64,000 bases of DNA from an uncultured Selenomonas sp. (lineage in GTDB: Bacteria; Bacillota; Negativicutes; Selenomonadales; Selenomonadaceae), in NCBI GenBank assembly GCA_900552565.1, contig USAK01000007.1, positions 1 through 64,000 of the forward strand, given 5' to 3'. This document shows, in pieces, positions 19,063 to 28,070 of the stretch. The notes under the pieces are model-generated. The model saw only the letters and a program-made list of their open reading frames with translations, was not told where the DNA came from and did no database searches. Position 1 is the stretch's first letter. Each line of letters begins with the position of its first letter. Both the position numbers and the translations under genes were made by a program.

Positions 19063-19823
19063 AGCCCCGCTTCCTTTCTGCCATAGCCGCGCGGCGTAAT
19101 CATCCAGCCCTCTTTGACGTACGTCTGGGAATTGCCGATGATGACGAGCGAGAACATGTTGATTTCTTCCTTCGTGAAGTCAGCCAGCGTCGAAATTATC
19201 TTATGTTCCTGCTCGCGGCTTGCAGCCGTCACGATACCGACGGGCGTTTCCGGGCGGCGGTACTGCAGCAGGATTTCGCGAATTTCTTCGATATGATGCA
19301 CGCGCTTCCTGCTCTTGGGGTTGTAGAGGGCCACAACAAAGTCACCGGCCGCGGCCATTTTCGCGCGCTTGCGGATGAGCTCCCACGGCGTCAATAAATC
19401 CGACAGACTGATGACCGCAAAATCATGCATAAGCGGTGCGCCAAGGACCGAAGCCGCCGCATTGACCGCCGAAACGCCGGCAATCGTGCCGCCGAACAAA
19501 GGCCGCTCTTCTTCCTTCTGCTGCAGGATGAGTTCTAAGACCAGCCCGGCCATGCCGTAAACACCGGCATCACCGCTTGAGACGACGACCGTCTCTTTGC
19601 CCGAAGCTGCCGCAGCGACAGCCATGCGGCAGCGGTCAATCTCGTGCATCATCCCCGTGCCGATAATTTCTTTATTGGAAAGCAGCGGTTCCATCAGGCG
19701 GATGTACGTCGTATACCCCGCCACGACCTCGGCCGCTTCGATGGCCGCCCGCGCGCGCGGCGTCATATCGAGCAGGCTGCCCGGCCCCAGACCGACTACT
19801 GTGATTTTTGCTTTTTTTGCCAT
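19059..19823 (-). CDS. cbiH: Cobalt-precorrin-3 C17-methyltransferase
   Basis: This 254-residue SAM-dependent tetrapyrrole methyltransferase methylates C17 and drives ring contraction. It shows VVGLGPGSLLDMTPRA, VSSGDAGVYGMAG and the CbiH-type ALYNPKSRKR segment. The start overlaps the end of cbiG by 28 bases. Confidence 0.95.
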   Translation of the reverse strand: MAKKAKITVVGLGPGSLLDMTPRARAAIEAAEVVAGYTTYIRLMEPLLSNKEIIGTGMMHEIDRCRMAVAAAASGKETVVVSSGDAGVYGMAGLVLELILQQKEEERPLFGGTIAGVSAVNAAASVLGAPLMHDFAVISLSDLLTPWELIRKRAKMAAAGDFVVALYNPKSRKRVHHIEEIREILLQYRRPETPVGIVTAASREQEHKIISTLADFTKEEINMFSLVIIGNSQTYVKEGWMITPRGYGRKEAGL

Positions 19824-20866
19824 ACGAGTGCCACCGTCACTTTCTCAAACTTTGTCTTGCCAAGAACCAAACGTCCGCTGCCGGCAGCAGCCAGGGCCGC
19901 CGACTCGCAGACATTGCCCACGCCAGTTATTCTGCGCACAAAAGCGGATTCACGCAGGTCATAGCGGTAAATCATACGGTTGAGCGCATCATTGTCATAA
20001 AACGAAAGCGGTACGCCAAGTTCCCTAGCCGTGTCGAAAAGTCCCTGCTCTTCATCCTTGAACACCGTCGAAGCCATGGCCGCAACCGCCTGCAGCGGCA
20101 GGTCGAGCTTTGCCGCCGCCTCTGTCAGGGCCTTTTTTATATAGGAAGATTTTGTTCCCCTGCGGCAGCCGACACCGGCAATCAGCCGCAGCGGCCGCAA
20201 AAACAGCCTTCCCTGACGGAGCGGAATTTCCTCATTTTCGCTGATGACCACCTGCAGTGCCTGTGCTTCATCCGGCAGCGCCGCAAAATCTGCCAGGCGA
20301 AAGCCATGCCCCCAAAGTTCTCTGGCATAAAAATCAGCCAGCCGGCAGACAGGGTCAATATAATAGAATATCTTCTTCCCCTCCAGCAGAGCGCTGTTGA
20401 GCCGCTGGATTTCCTCATGCGGTTCTGGAAAAAGGCCCAGTTTTGAGGCTATGGCATCGGGAGCCAGATATCCCTCGACATCTGTCGCCGTCGTAATAAC
20501 GGGGTCCGCCCCGAGGGAAAGTGCGAGCCTGCGTGCAAGGTCATTGGCCCCGCCGACATGGCCGGAAAGCAGGCTGATGACATGCTGCGCGCGCTCATCG
20601 AGGACGAGGACCGCAGGGTCTTCGAGCTTGCTTTTAAGATATGGCGCTATCGTGCGCACAGCAATTCCTGCGGCCATGATGAACACAAGTGCGTCATAGC
20701 GCGGGAAATTTTCCGCCACGGCCTGCTGCAGCTTCTCAAAATATCTGGCTCCGGAGACAGGATGACGCTGGCTGACAAAAAGCTCTGCTTCATCGCCAAG
20801 GGCCAGCACGACGCGTCCGCCCAATGCCGCACCCGCGGCCGTCAGGGCAAATACAGCCGTTCTCAT
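19796..20866 (-). CDS. cbiG: Cobalt-precorrin-5A hydrolase
   Basis: This 356-residue protein opens the delta-lactone of cobalt-precorrin-5A, releasing the two-carbon fragment as acetaldehyde. CbiG is a marker of the anaerobic pathway. The N-terminal half holds FIMAAGIAVRTIAPYL and LLSGHVGGANDLA, the C-terminal half GVGCRRGT and GVGNVCESAALAAAG. It is a full-length single protein, not fused to cbiH, and overlaps neighbours on both sides. Confidence 0.95.
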   Translation of the reverse strand: MRTAVFALTAAGAALGGRVVLALGDEAELFVSQRHPVSGARYFEKLQQAVAENFPRYDALVFIMAAGIAVRTIAPYLKSKLEDPAVLVLDERAQHVISLLSGHVGGANDLARRLALSLGADPVITTATDVEGYLAPDAIASKLGLFPEPHEEIQRLNSALLEGKKIFYYIDPVCRLADFYARELWGHGFRLADFAALPDEAQALQVVISENEEIPLRQGRLFLRPLRLIAGVGCRRGTKSSYIKKALTEAAAKLDLPLQAVAAMASTVFKDEEQGLFDTARELGVPLSFYDNDALNRMIYRYDLRESAFVRRITGVGNVCESAALAAAGSGRLVLGKTKFEKVTVALVWQKKQKSQ

Positions 20867-21618
20867 TGGCTGGCCCTGCGGAACATATGCGAGAATTCCG
20901 GTGCGTACAGGCGCGACGGCTCATACACGGCGTCGAGACAGCGGCCGACGACAATCATCGCCGTGCGGTCCATCGGCTCTGCCTTGAGCTTTGCGCAGAT
21001 GTCCGCCAGCGTGCCGCGCACGATTTTCTGGTCCGGCCAGGTCGCTTTCTGCACGATGGCAATCGGTGTATCCTCGCTGTAGCCACCGTCGATGAGTTCT
21101 CTTACCACGGTATCGAGCATCGTGATGGAAAGGAAGATGCACATCGTCGCCTGATGCTCAGCAAGGCTGTGAAGCTTTTCGCGTTCCGGCACCGGCGTTC
21201 TGCCCTCCTGACGCGTGACGATAACCGTCTGCGAGATGCCCGGCAGCGTGTATTCCTGTTTGAGAACAGCCGCCGTAGCCAAAAACGAGCTCACGCCCGG
21301 CGTCACATCATACGCAATACCTTTTTTGTCAAATTCATCCATCTGCTCCTGAATGGCCCCGTAAATCGCAGGGTCGCCCGTATGCAGGCGCACGGTCATC
21401 TTTTCCTGCTGCTCCGCCTCTGCAATGACAGCGACGACTTCTGCCAAGGTCATATGCGCAGAATTATAGATTTTGGCTTCCTGCCTGCAGAGGTCCAGAA
21501 GCGCGGGATTGACGAGCGAGCCCGCATAAATAACAACATCCGCTTCCTGCAGATAGCGCTGCCCCTTGACCGTGATGAGCTCCGGGTCCCCAGGACCGGC
21601 GCCGACGATATGAACCAT
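20863..21618 (-). CDS. cbiF: Cobalt-precorrin-4 C11-methyltransferase
   Basis: This 251-residue SAM-dependent methyltransferase begins VHIVGAGPGDPELITVKG. It carries YAGSLVNPALL and RLHTGDPAIYGA, which together are typical of CbiF/CobM. It methylates C11 of cobalt-precorrin-4. It follows cbiT by 3 bases and shares its end with the cbiG start. Confidence 0.96.
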   Translation of the reverse strand: MVHIVGAGPGDPELITVKGQRYLQEADVVIYAGSLVNPALLDLCRQEAKIYNSAHMTLAEVVAVIAEAEQQEKMTVRLHTGDPAIYGAIQEQMDEFDKKGIAYDVTPGVSSFLATAAVLKQEYTLPGISQTVIVTRQEGRTPVPEREKLHSLAEHQATMCIFLSITMLDTVVRELIDGGYSEDTPIAIVQKATWPDQKIVRGTLADICAKLKAEPMDRTAMIVVGRCLDAVYEPSRLYAPEFSHMFRRASQ

Positions 21619-21621
21619 GAG

Positions 21622-22200
21622 TCATGTCTCCTTTACACACGTGATGATATAGATGGGATTCTGCGCCTGCGCCATATCGTAAGGGCCGACGCGGCGCAGG
21701 CGGCTGACCTGCACTTCGACCGCGTCATAACGGTAGCGGTCTTCATGGTCATGAAGATACTGCAGTGCAGCGGAAAGGGTCTGCACCGTAATGCAGTTGA
21801 GCACGATACGGCCGCCGCTTCTCAGTTTCTCCCCGGCCGCCTCAAAAATTTCAGTAAGATGCCCGCCGCTGCCGCCGATCAGGATGACATCAGCCAGGGG
21901 CAGTTCCTCCAGTCCCGCAGGAGCCTCTGTCATGATAATGCTGAGATTGCTGACCGAGAAATGCTCCCGATTTGCTTCGATGAGCTGAGCCGCTTCCTGT
22001 CTGCGCTCCAAAGCATAGACATGTCCTTTTTCTGCCAATCTCGCCGCTTCAATCGACAGCGAGCCCGTCCCTGCACCGATATCATAAATGATATCTTCAG
22101 GAGTAATACGGGCCTTGGCGAGTGTCAGGATGCGGATTTCCTGTTTGGTCATCGGCACCCTGCCGCGGATGAATTCCTCATCATCGAGTCCGAGCTGCAT
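21622..22200 (-). CDS. cbiT: Cobalt-precorrin-6B C15-methyltransferase (decarboxylating)
   Basis: This 192-residue Rossmann-fold methyltransferase methylates C15 and decarboxylates the C12 acetate. It begins with the CbiT-type GLDDEEFIRGRVPMTKQEIR and the SAM loop DIGAGTGSLSIE. The ATG at 22200 is favoured over one at 22224 because GAGGAGGG is 5 bases upstream. It is a separate gene from cbiE (fused in CobL of other taxa) but overlaps it by 20 bases. Confidence 0.94.
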   Translation of the reverse strand: MQLGLDDEEFIRGRVPMTKQEIRILTLAKARITPEDIIYDIGAGTGSLSIEAARLAEKGHVYALERRQEAAQLIEANREHFSVSNLSIIMTEAPAGLEELPLADVILIGGSGGHLTEIFEAAGEKLRSGGRIVLNCITVQTLSAALQYLHDHEDRYRYDAVEVQVSRLRRVGPYDMAQAQNPIYIITCVKET

Positions 22201-22837
22201 CGAATCCCTCCTCATCGACAGCAATGAGGATGCCGCTGGAGATTTCCGGCAGGTCTCCCGCCTCCCCCAGCGTCGTCCTCACGATTTTTTCATCGGCATA
22301 AGAAAGACGCGCACAGATGAAGAGGCGCGTCTCTTTGGGCCAGCCATGTGCCATGAGCACGGCTGATATCGTCTTTGATGTGTTTTTTTTGTCGGTCAGC
22401 ATGCCCAGAAGACTGCCCTTCTCATACAAAAGTTCCTTTTCCGCAGGCACGCGGCCATGAAAAGACAGCAGCCGCGCCTCGTGCCAGGGCAGTGCCAGCC
22501 GCGCAAAAGCGAGCTGCATGGCACTGAGCCCCGGAATCACACGCAGTTTCGTCACGGGGAAATGACGGCGCAGGGCATCGAGCAGGGAATAATAGCCGGG
22601 GTCGCCCGACACCATGACCACGACCTCTGCTGTTTCTGTTTCCTGACGGATAAAGTCCATGACCGCTGCGATATCGCGCGTAACCGCCATCGTCTTCTGC
22701 CCCGCGCCCTTGGCAAACTGCGCCAGGGCACGTCTGCCGCCGACGAGCACCTTGGCTTCAGCAATCGCCTTGGCCGCTGCGGGCAGCAGATAATCCGGAT
22801 GACCGGGCCCGATGCCGGCCACAACGATTTCATGCAT
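22181..22837 (-). CDS. cbiE: Cobalt-precorrin-7 C5-methyltransferase
   Basis: This 218-residue SAM-dependent tetrapyrrole methyltransferase begins MHEIVVAGIGPGHPDYLLP and has MVSGDPGYYSLL and GLSAMQLAFARL. It methylates C5. The ATG at 22837 is chosen because AGGGG sits 7 bases upstream. ATG at 22843 and longer forms up to 22903 are possible but less well placed and overlap cbiD. It pairs functionally with cbiT. Confidence 0.93.
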   Translation of the reverse strand: MHEIVVAGIGPGHPDYLLPAAAKAIAEAKVLVGGRRALAQFAKGAGQKTMAVTRDIAAVMDFIRQETETAEVVVMVSGDPGYYSLLDALRRHFPVTKLRVIPGLSAMQLAFARLALPWHEARLLSFHGRVPAEKELLYEKGSLLGMLTDKKNTSKTISAVLMAHGWPKETRLFICARLSYADEKIVRTTLGEAGDLPEISSGILIAVDEEGFDAARTR

Positions 22838-22847
22838 GTGCATTCCC

Positions 22848-23954
22848 CTATTCTTCTGGCAGATGCCAGTGATACGTTTCTCCGACTGCCCTTGCAGTCT
22901 CATTGAGTCCCAGCAGTCTTCCCTGCAGCGTCACCATGACCACGCCGACTTCCAGTTTGCCAAAGACATAGCGCTTTGCGCGCCGGCCAGCCTGTTCCGC
23001 CAGGGCCATGCATACCTGCTGCTCAAGACCGGCCTGCTGCAGGATGGTCAGGGCATCTTCTGTTGTATTGCTCTGCAGAATGTCCCTGACCCCTGCGGCG
23101 TTCAATCCTGCCGCTGCGGCATAGGCTGCCATCGTCTCGAGACGCGCATCAGCAATCCTGTTGTGCGTGTAAAAAATCCCTGCGGCCACCTTGGCGAGCT
23201 TGCCGATATGACCAAAGAGCAGCACGCGCGGAATTTTTCTTTCTGCAGCAGCTTCCAGCATGAAGCCGATGAAATTGCTCGTCTGTGCCATGGCCTCTGC
23301 CGGCAGTCCCCAAGCTTTAGCAAGATTCTCCCCAATCTTGCCCGGCACGAAGATGAGGTCCTCGTACCCCGCCGCTTTCGCCACATCAATCTGCGGCACA
23401 AGAGAATTCTTAAAACCTTCCTCTGACATGGGACGGAGTACCCCTGTCGTGCCGATGACAGAAATACCGCCTTCTACGCCGAGTACGGGATTCAAGGTCT
23501 TCTTGGCAAGCTCCGCCCCCGCAGGGATGGATACTGTTACGATAAGGCCATCGCTCGTTCCCAAAAGTTCCCTTGCTGCCCGGCGCATGAGTTCGCGCGG
23601 CCCCGGATTGATGGAAGGCTCGCCCACGGGTACGGCAAGGCCCGGCTTCGTGACCGTGCCAATGCCCCTGCCAGCACGAAATACCATGGCTCCGGCCCCC
23701 TCCGCGTGCGCAACCGTCGTAAAGACAGAAACGCCGTTCGTGATGTCGGGGTCGTCCCCTGAGAATTTGACGACTTCCGCGCAGATGCCATCGTCCTGAC
23801 GCTGCACATCTTTGACGGGAATCGTCAGCTTAGTGCCGTCAAGTGCCGTGAGCGAAATGTTCTGCCATGACAGTCCTGCCTCATAGAGGAGCGCTGCCTT
23901 GACGCCTGCTGCCGCACAGGCCCCTGTCGTATAGCCGCTGCGAAGTTTCTTCAT
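22848..23954 (-). CDS. cbiD: Cobalt-precorrin-5B C1-methyltransferase
   Basis: This 368-residue enzyme, specific to the anaerobic pathway, methylates C1. It begins KKLRSGYTTGACAAAG and contains GRGIGTVTKPGLAVPVG and VIGTTGVLRPMSEEG, all CbiD hallmarks. A GAGGAGA site precedes the start. It is the first corrin gene of the block and lies only 12 bases after the flippase-like gene, with no room for a riboswitch. Confidence 0.96.
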   Translation of the reverse strand: MKKLRSGYTTGACAAAGVKAALLYEAGLSWQNISLTALDGTKLTIPVKDVQRQDDGICAEVVKFSGDDPDITNGVSVFTTVAHAEGAGAMVFRAGRGIGTVTKPGLAVPVGEPSINPGPRELMRRAARELLGTSDGLIVTVSIPAGAELAKKTLNPVLGVEGGISVIGTTGVLRPMSEEGFKNSLVPQIDVAKAAGYEDLIFVPGKIGENLAKAWGLPAEAMAQTSNFIGFMLEAAAERKIPRVLLFGHIGKLAKVAAGIFYTHNRIADARLETMAAYAAAAGLNAAGVRDILQSNTTEDALTILQQAGLEQQVCMALAEQAGRRAKRYVFGKLEVGVVMVTLQGRLLGLNETARAVGETYHWHLPEE

Positions 23955-23966
23955 ACCTCATTCTCC

Positions 23967-24953
23967 TCAGCGCAGCTGACGGTTGAGGAAATCGCGCCCA
24001 AAGACCGTCAGCGTGTAGTAAAGACCGATGAGAAATGGGATGTACTCGGCAATCAGGCGCCAGCAGACAGCGACGATACCGACGGTGCCGGCAGGCACCG
24101 TATCGCTGAACAGCAGGACGAAGCCGCCCTCTGCCACACCGGAACCTCCCGGTGTCGGCGTAAAGTAAAGCAGCATGTTGAGAAAAATCATGCGCCCCAT
24201 GACACTGTACCAGTCCGCATGCGTAACACCGAGGCCTAACAGCAGGCAGGGCACAATGGCATAAATACAGAGCAGATTGAGTCCCGACTCCACAAAGACA
24301 AGCAGCATCGATTTTGGCGACGCCGCCAAAAGAGCAATAGCGCTCTTTGTATCACGGTAGAACGCGATAATCTTGCAGCGGCGTTCTTTCTTCGTATGCT
24401 TGGCAATGCGGATAACGAGATAATCGAGATAGCCGCGCCGTGCCCCAATGACGATGGCGATGATGCCGACAAAAGCCGCCAGCGTGATGGCCATCAGGGT
24501 ATCGTTCGAAATCCCCGGCACTATGCCCGAATCATGCATGAAGATAAACGGCATGCAGAGTACAAGAAACAAAATGGACAAGAGTGTGCGCACGATGACG
24601 AGTACTGCGGCCTTGCCTGTAGGTACACCGGCATGACGCAGGAACATCAGCTGGGCGACAGCGCCGCCCGTGGCCCCAGGCGTCAAAAGTGCCAGGAAAT
24701 AGTTGCCGAATATGACCTGTACGGCCTGATAGAGCGTGATTTTCTCATCTGAAATCTTTACCAGGTGCATGAGGCGGCTGCCGTCAAAGAACAGACCGAG
24801 TGATACGGCAAAAAGCGCCAGTGCGACCGACCATGTCTTGAACTTTGTCAGGTTTTTGAGTGTATTGATATCCACCGTCGTATAGATGACGGTGCCTGAA
24901 ATCACAAGGACCAGGACAATCAATATGATGAATCGCTTGTAAAACTTATTCAT
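23967..24953 (-). CDS. Flippase-like integral membrane protein (YbhN / LPG-synthase TM family)
   Basis: This 328-residue protein has about eight hydrophobic spans. It shows the family-typical NYFLALLTPGATGGAVAQLMFLR segment (quoted here in part: LLTPGATGGAVAQ) and a late FTPTPGGSGVAEGGF motif. Relatives include the membrane domain of lysylphosphatidylglycerol synthase without its catalytic domain, and archaeal AglD-type proteins; most have no assigned substrate. It lies between folE2 and cbiD with short gaps, so it is cotranscribed with queuosine and cobalamin genes. Whether it has any part in either pathway is unknown. Confidence 0.85.
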   Translation of the reverse strand: MNKFYKRFIILIVLVLVISGTVIYTTVDINTLKNLTKFKTWSVALALFAVSLGLFFDGSRLMHLVKISDEKITLYQAVQVIFGNYFLALLTPGATGGAVAQLMFLRHAGVPTGKAAVLVIVRTLLSILFLVLCMPFIFMHDSGIVPGISNDTLMAITLAAFVGIIAIVIGARRGYLDYLVIRIAKHTKKERRCKIIAFYRDTKSAIALLAASPKSMLLVFVESGLNLLCIYAIVPCLLLGLGVTHADWYSVMGRMIFLNMLLYFTPTPGGSGVAEGGFVLLFSDTVPAGTVGIVAVCWRLIAEYIPFLIGLYYTLTVFGRDFLNRQLR

Positions 24954-24983
24954 GAAAACTCCGTTCCACCTGTCTTTGCCGTC

Positions 24984-25778
24984 TTATGGCTGCGCAACCT
25001 TTTCCTCATGAGCCGCAAACGCATTGTGATTGTGAATGGACTCGTAGTTCTCGCATTCAATCGAGAACCAGGCAATGCCTGGGAGGCCGCGCAGGGCCAG
25101 AACTGTATCGCGCAAAATATCTTCAACGAACTTTGGATTGTCGTAAGCTGCTTCCGTCACATACTTCTCATCTTCACGCTTCAACAGCGGATAGATGGGC
25201 GACGAGCCCTGCTGCTCAATCAGGGCAGCAAGATCTTCTATAAAGATGCATTCCGTGCCTTCATGGAATCTTACCTTCGTCCGGCAGATGGAGCGCTGAT
25301 TATGCGCGCCATAGGCAGAAATCTCCTTGCTGCATGGGCATAATGATGTAAATGGCACATCCACGCCAAGCTCAAAGACCATCTTTTCGCCCCGTTTTTT
25401 TGTGCCCTTAAAGCAGCAGTCAAGGTCAAGTACGGAGCAGCGGCCGCTGACGGGCGCCTTTTTGTCAATGAAATACTTGAACGAAAGCTCGACTTCGGCG
25501 GACTTTGCATCGAGACGCTCTAAGGCTTCCTCAAGCATGGCTTCCATTTCCGGCTCAGCCAAAGGTTTCTGGCTCCAAGGCATGAGGATTTCCAGAAAAC
25601 GGCTCATATGCGTTCCCTTATACTCCATCGGCAGCGACACCGTAAAAAGAATGCGGGCCAGCACCTGCTGAAAGCCCCCATCCTTCGTCTTGATGAGGAA
25701 TGGCAGATGGGCATCCTTGATGCCGACGCGCTGGATGGCAATGCCGCGTGCATCCGTCTGATTCTGTACGTCCTGCAT
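24984..25778 (-). CDS. folE2: GTP cyclohydrolase IB (FolE2)
   Basis: This 264-residue tunnelling-fold enzyme converts GTP to 7,8-dihydroneopterin triphosphate. The metal-binding Cys lies in SLCPCSKEISAYGAHNQRS, and the ENYESIHNHNAFA end is typical. FolE2 works with non-zinc metals in many bacteria. Its start overlaps the queC stop (ATGA), which points to supply of the precursor for 7-deazaguanine (queuosine) synthesis rather than, or as well as, folate. Confidence 0.95.
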   Translation of the reverse strand: MQDVQNQTDARGIAIQRVGIKDAHLPFLIKTKDGGFQQVLARILFTVSLPMEYKGTHMSRFLEILMPWSQKPLAEPEMEAMLEEALERLDAKSAEVELSFKYFIDKKAPVSGRCSVLDLDCCFKGTKKRGEKMVFELGVDVPFTSLCPCSKEISAYGAHNQRSICRTKVRFHEGTECIFIEDLAALIEQQGSSPIYPLLKREDEKYVTEAAYDNPKFVEDILRDTVLALRGLPGIAWFSIECENYESIHNHNAFAAHEEKVAQP

Positions 25779-26461
25779 CAGATTTCCCTCGTCTCATACG
25801 CGATAGGGTCTTCGACGCCGGCCTCGGCAAAACCGCGCAGGCGCAGCTTGCAGCTGTCGCAGACACCGCAGGCCTTTTCGCCGCCCTTATAGCAGCTGTG
25901 CGTGAACTGGAATGGTGCACCGAGCTTTGTGCCGAGCAGTACGATATCCTTTTTGGAAAGGTCCTGCAGCGGCGTCTCAATCGTGATTTTCTGACCTTTG
26001 ACAGCCGTCGCCGTCGTCGCATAGTCGGCCAGCGCCTGGAATTTCTGGATGAATTCCGGGCGGCAGTCCGGATAGCCCGAATAGTCGACAGAGTTGACGC
26101 CGATATAAACGTGATTAGCGCTGAGGACTTCGGCATAGCCCATGGCATACGAGAGGAAAATCAGATTGCGCGCCGGCACATACGTCGGCGGTACCGTTGT
26201 GCGGTTGACATCGCCGTCCGGCACTTCAATATGCTCGTCCGTCAGTGCAGAACCGCCGATGGCTTCCATATTCGTCTCGATGATCAGATGTTTCTTGACA
26301 CCGTAAAACTTGGCAATCTTCTTCGCGCCCTCCAGCTCGATGCTGTGGCGCTGATGATAATTGAAGCTGATGGGATAAACATCATAACCTTTGCTCTTGG
26401 CTACGGCCATGCACGTGCAGCTGTCAAGGCCGCCCGAAAGTAAAACGACTGCTTTTTCCAT
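25778..26461 (-). CDS. queC: 7-cyano-7-deazaguanine (preQ0) synthase
   Basis: This 227-residue ATP-dependent enzyme makes preQ0 from 7-carboxy-7-deazaguanine. The PP-loop LLSGGLDSCTCM (usual SGGLDSTT) is at the N-terminus and the zinc site HSCYKGGEKACGVCDSCKLR at the C-terminus. It is the first gene of the long run into folE2 and the cobalamin genes and begins just after the rpe terminator. queD, queE and queF are not in the window. Confidence 0.95.
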   Translation of the reverse strand: MEKAVVLLSGGLDSCTCMAVAKSKGYDVYPISFNYHQRHSIELEGAKKIAKFYGVKKHLIIETNMEAIGGSALTDEHIEVPDGDVNRTTVPPTYVPARNLIFLSYAMGYAEVLSANHVYIGVNSVDYSGYPDCRPEFIQKFQALADYATTATAVKGQKITIETPLQDLSKKDIVLLGTKLGAPFQFTHSCYKGGEKACGVCDSCKLRLRGFAEAGVEDPIAYETREI

Positions 26462-26476
26462 GATTTTGACTCCTTA

Positions 26477-26503
26477 AAAACCGGAGGCAGTGCCTCCGGC
26501 ATC
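26477..26503 (-). terminator. Terminator between rpe and queC
   Basis: On the minus strand a GCCGGAGGCA / TGCCTCCGG(T) stem followed by TTTTTAA lies in the 53-base gap. It should end the def-to-rpe transcript, although queC begins only about 15 bases later, so read-through may feed queC. Confidence 0.75.
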
Positions 26504-26514
26504 TTTTATTTTGA

Positions 26515-27159
26515 TTAACCGCGAATAGACGTAATGGCCGCCTGGATATCGTCGCTGCCGTAGATAGCCGAACCGGCAACGAGCACATTGGCTCCGGCCT
26601 GACGCACGAGTCTGCTCGTCTCTGCATTAATGCCGCCGTCGACTTCGATATCGCATTCAAAGCCCATATCCTGAATCGTATGACGCAGCATGTGAATCTT
26701 ATCGAGCTGCGAGGCAATGAACTTCTGACCGCCAAAGCCCGGATTGACCGTCATGATGAGAACCATGTCGAGGTCCTGCAGGAGTTCTTCAATCATCGCG
26801 AGGCTCGTGCCCGGATTCAGTGCCACACCTGCCTTGCAGCCGGCAGCCTTAATCTGCTGCACAATGCGGTGGCTGTGTTTCGCCGTTTCGATATGGAACG
26901 TGATGATATCGGCACCAGCCTCGGCAAATGCCTCAATCTGCGTTTCCGGATGTTCGACCATCAGATGCACGTCAAAGACAGCATCCGACGTCTTGCGCAG
27001 GCTCTTGACCACAGGCGATCCCAGCGTGATGTTCGGCACATACGTGCCATCCATGACATCGATATGGATGTAATCGGCGCCCGCATCCGTGACACGCTTG
27101 AGTTCATCAGCCAGATGGGCAAAATCGGCGGACAGGATGGATGGTGCTATCTTAATCAT
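26515..27159 (-). CDS. rpe: Ribulose-phosphate 3-epimerase
   Basis: This 214-residue TIM-barrel enzyme interconverts ribulose 5-phosphate and xylulose 5-phosphate. KIAPSILSADFAHL, HIDVMDGTYVPN, HLMVEHP, MTVNPGFGGQKF and the EVDGGI catalytic segment are present. The ATG overlaps the rsgA stop (ATGA), the usual rsgA-rpe coupling of Firmicutes. Confidence 0.97.
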   Translation of the reverse strand: MIKIAPSILSADFAHLADELKRVTDAGADYIHIDVMDGTYVPNITLGSPVVKSLRKTSDAVFDVHLMVEHPETQIEAFAEAGADIITFHIETAKHSHRIVQQIKAAGCKAGVALNPGTSLAMIEELLQDLDMVLIMTVNPGFGGQKFIASQLDKIHMLRHTIQDMGFECDIEVDGGINAETSRLVRQAGANVLVAGSAIYGSDDIQAAITSIRG

Positions 27160-28052
27160 TTGTATTCCTTCTTTCTGGCCAGCATCTGAGCTGCCTTGAC
27201 TTCTTCTAGAATCTGGACATATGCATCATAGCGTTCTTGGGTGATTTTTCCCTCGGCCACAGCTGCTTTCACTGCGCAGTCCGGCTCATGGCTGTGACTG
27301 CAGGGAGAAAAGCGGCATCTGCCTTCATAGGGACGAAATTCCGGAAAATACGACGGCAGCTTCGCTGTATCGATTTCCGTAAGTTCCATGGCACTGAAGC
27401 CTGGCGTATCGACGATATAGCCGCCTTCGTAAGCAAGAAGTTCAGCCACGCGCGTCGTGTGACGTCCGCGCTTTATTTTGTCGCTGACCTTCCCTGTCGT
27501 CAGTGTCAAGACAGGGTCCACCTGATTGAGGAGCGATGACTTGCCAACGCCCGACGGACCGGCAAAGACAGAGACTTCCCCGCGCAAATGACGGCGCAGC
27601 GTCTCGATGCCTTCGCCCGTATGCGCCGATACGCGCAGGACAGGATAGCCTATTTCTTCATACGGCCGCAGGAAATCTTCCCAGACGCCCTCATAAAGAT
27701 CCATCTTATTGACACAGAGGATGATCTTAGGGATGCCCGACCATTCTGCCAGTACGAGGAAACGGTTCAAGAGCAGCGGATGAAGGTCCGGCTGTGCGGC
27801 GGCAAAGGTCAGGACGACCTGCGTGAGGTTGGCAACGGCCGGACGGCGCAGAAGATTTTTGCGCGGCAGCAGCTGCTCAATAACCCCAGTGCCTTCCGGC
27901 AGAAGCTCTATCGTCACGCGGTCCCCAGGGACTACTCCCGTATCTCTGCGCGATTTCTTGAATTTACCGCGCAGCTTGCAGCTGACGAGCCCCTCTTCTG
28001 TCATGACGTAAAAAAAACTGTTGTATGCCTTGATGATGCGGCCTTCTACCAT
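27156..28052 (-). CDS. rsgA: Ribosome small-subunit-dependent GTPase A
   Basis: This 298-residue circularly permuted GTPase acts in late 30S maturation. The order is an N-terminal OB fold, the G4-like NKMDL, then G1 GPSGVGKSSLLN, the DTPGFSAMEL G3 segment, and a C-terminal zinc knuckle (CRFSPCSHSHEPDC). An AGGAGG site precedes the ATG. It directly follows the PASTA kinase gene and is coupled to rpe. Confidence 0.97.
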   Translation of the reverse strand: MVEGRIIKAYNSFFYVMTEEGLVSCKLRGKFKKSRRDTGVVPGDRVTIELLPEGTGVIEQLLPRKNLLRRPAVANLTQVVLTFAAAQPDLHPLLLNRFLVLAEWSGIPKIILCVNKMDLYEGVWEDFLRPYEEIGYPVLRVSAHTGEGIETLRRHLRGEVSVFAGPSGVGKSSLLNQVDPVLTLTTGKVSDKIKRGRHTTRVAELLAYEGGYIVDTPGFSAMELTEIDTAKLPSYFPEFRPYEGRCRFSPCSHSHEPDCAVKAAVAEGKITQERYDAYVQILEEVKAAQMLARKKEYK

Positions 28053-28070
28053 GTAACCTCCTGATTTTTA

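Noticed and set aside
23955-24983. Search for a cobalamin riboswitch ahead of cbiD and the flippase-like gene
   Set aside because: The gaps are 12 and 31 bases and no B12-box-like core is visible, so none is claimed.
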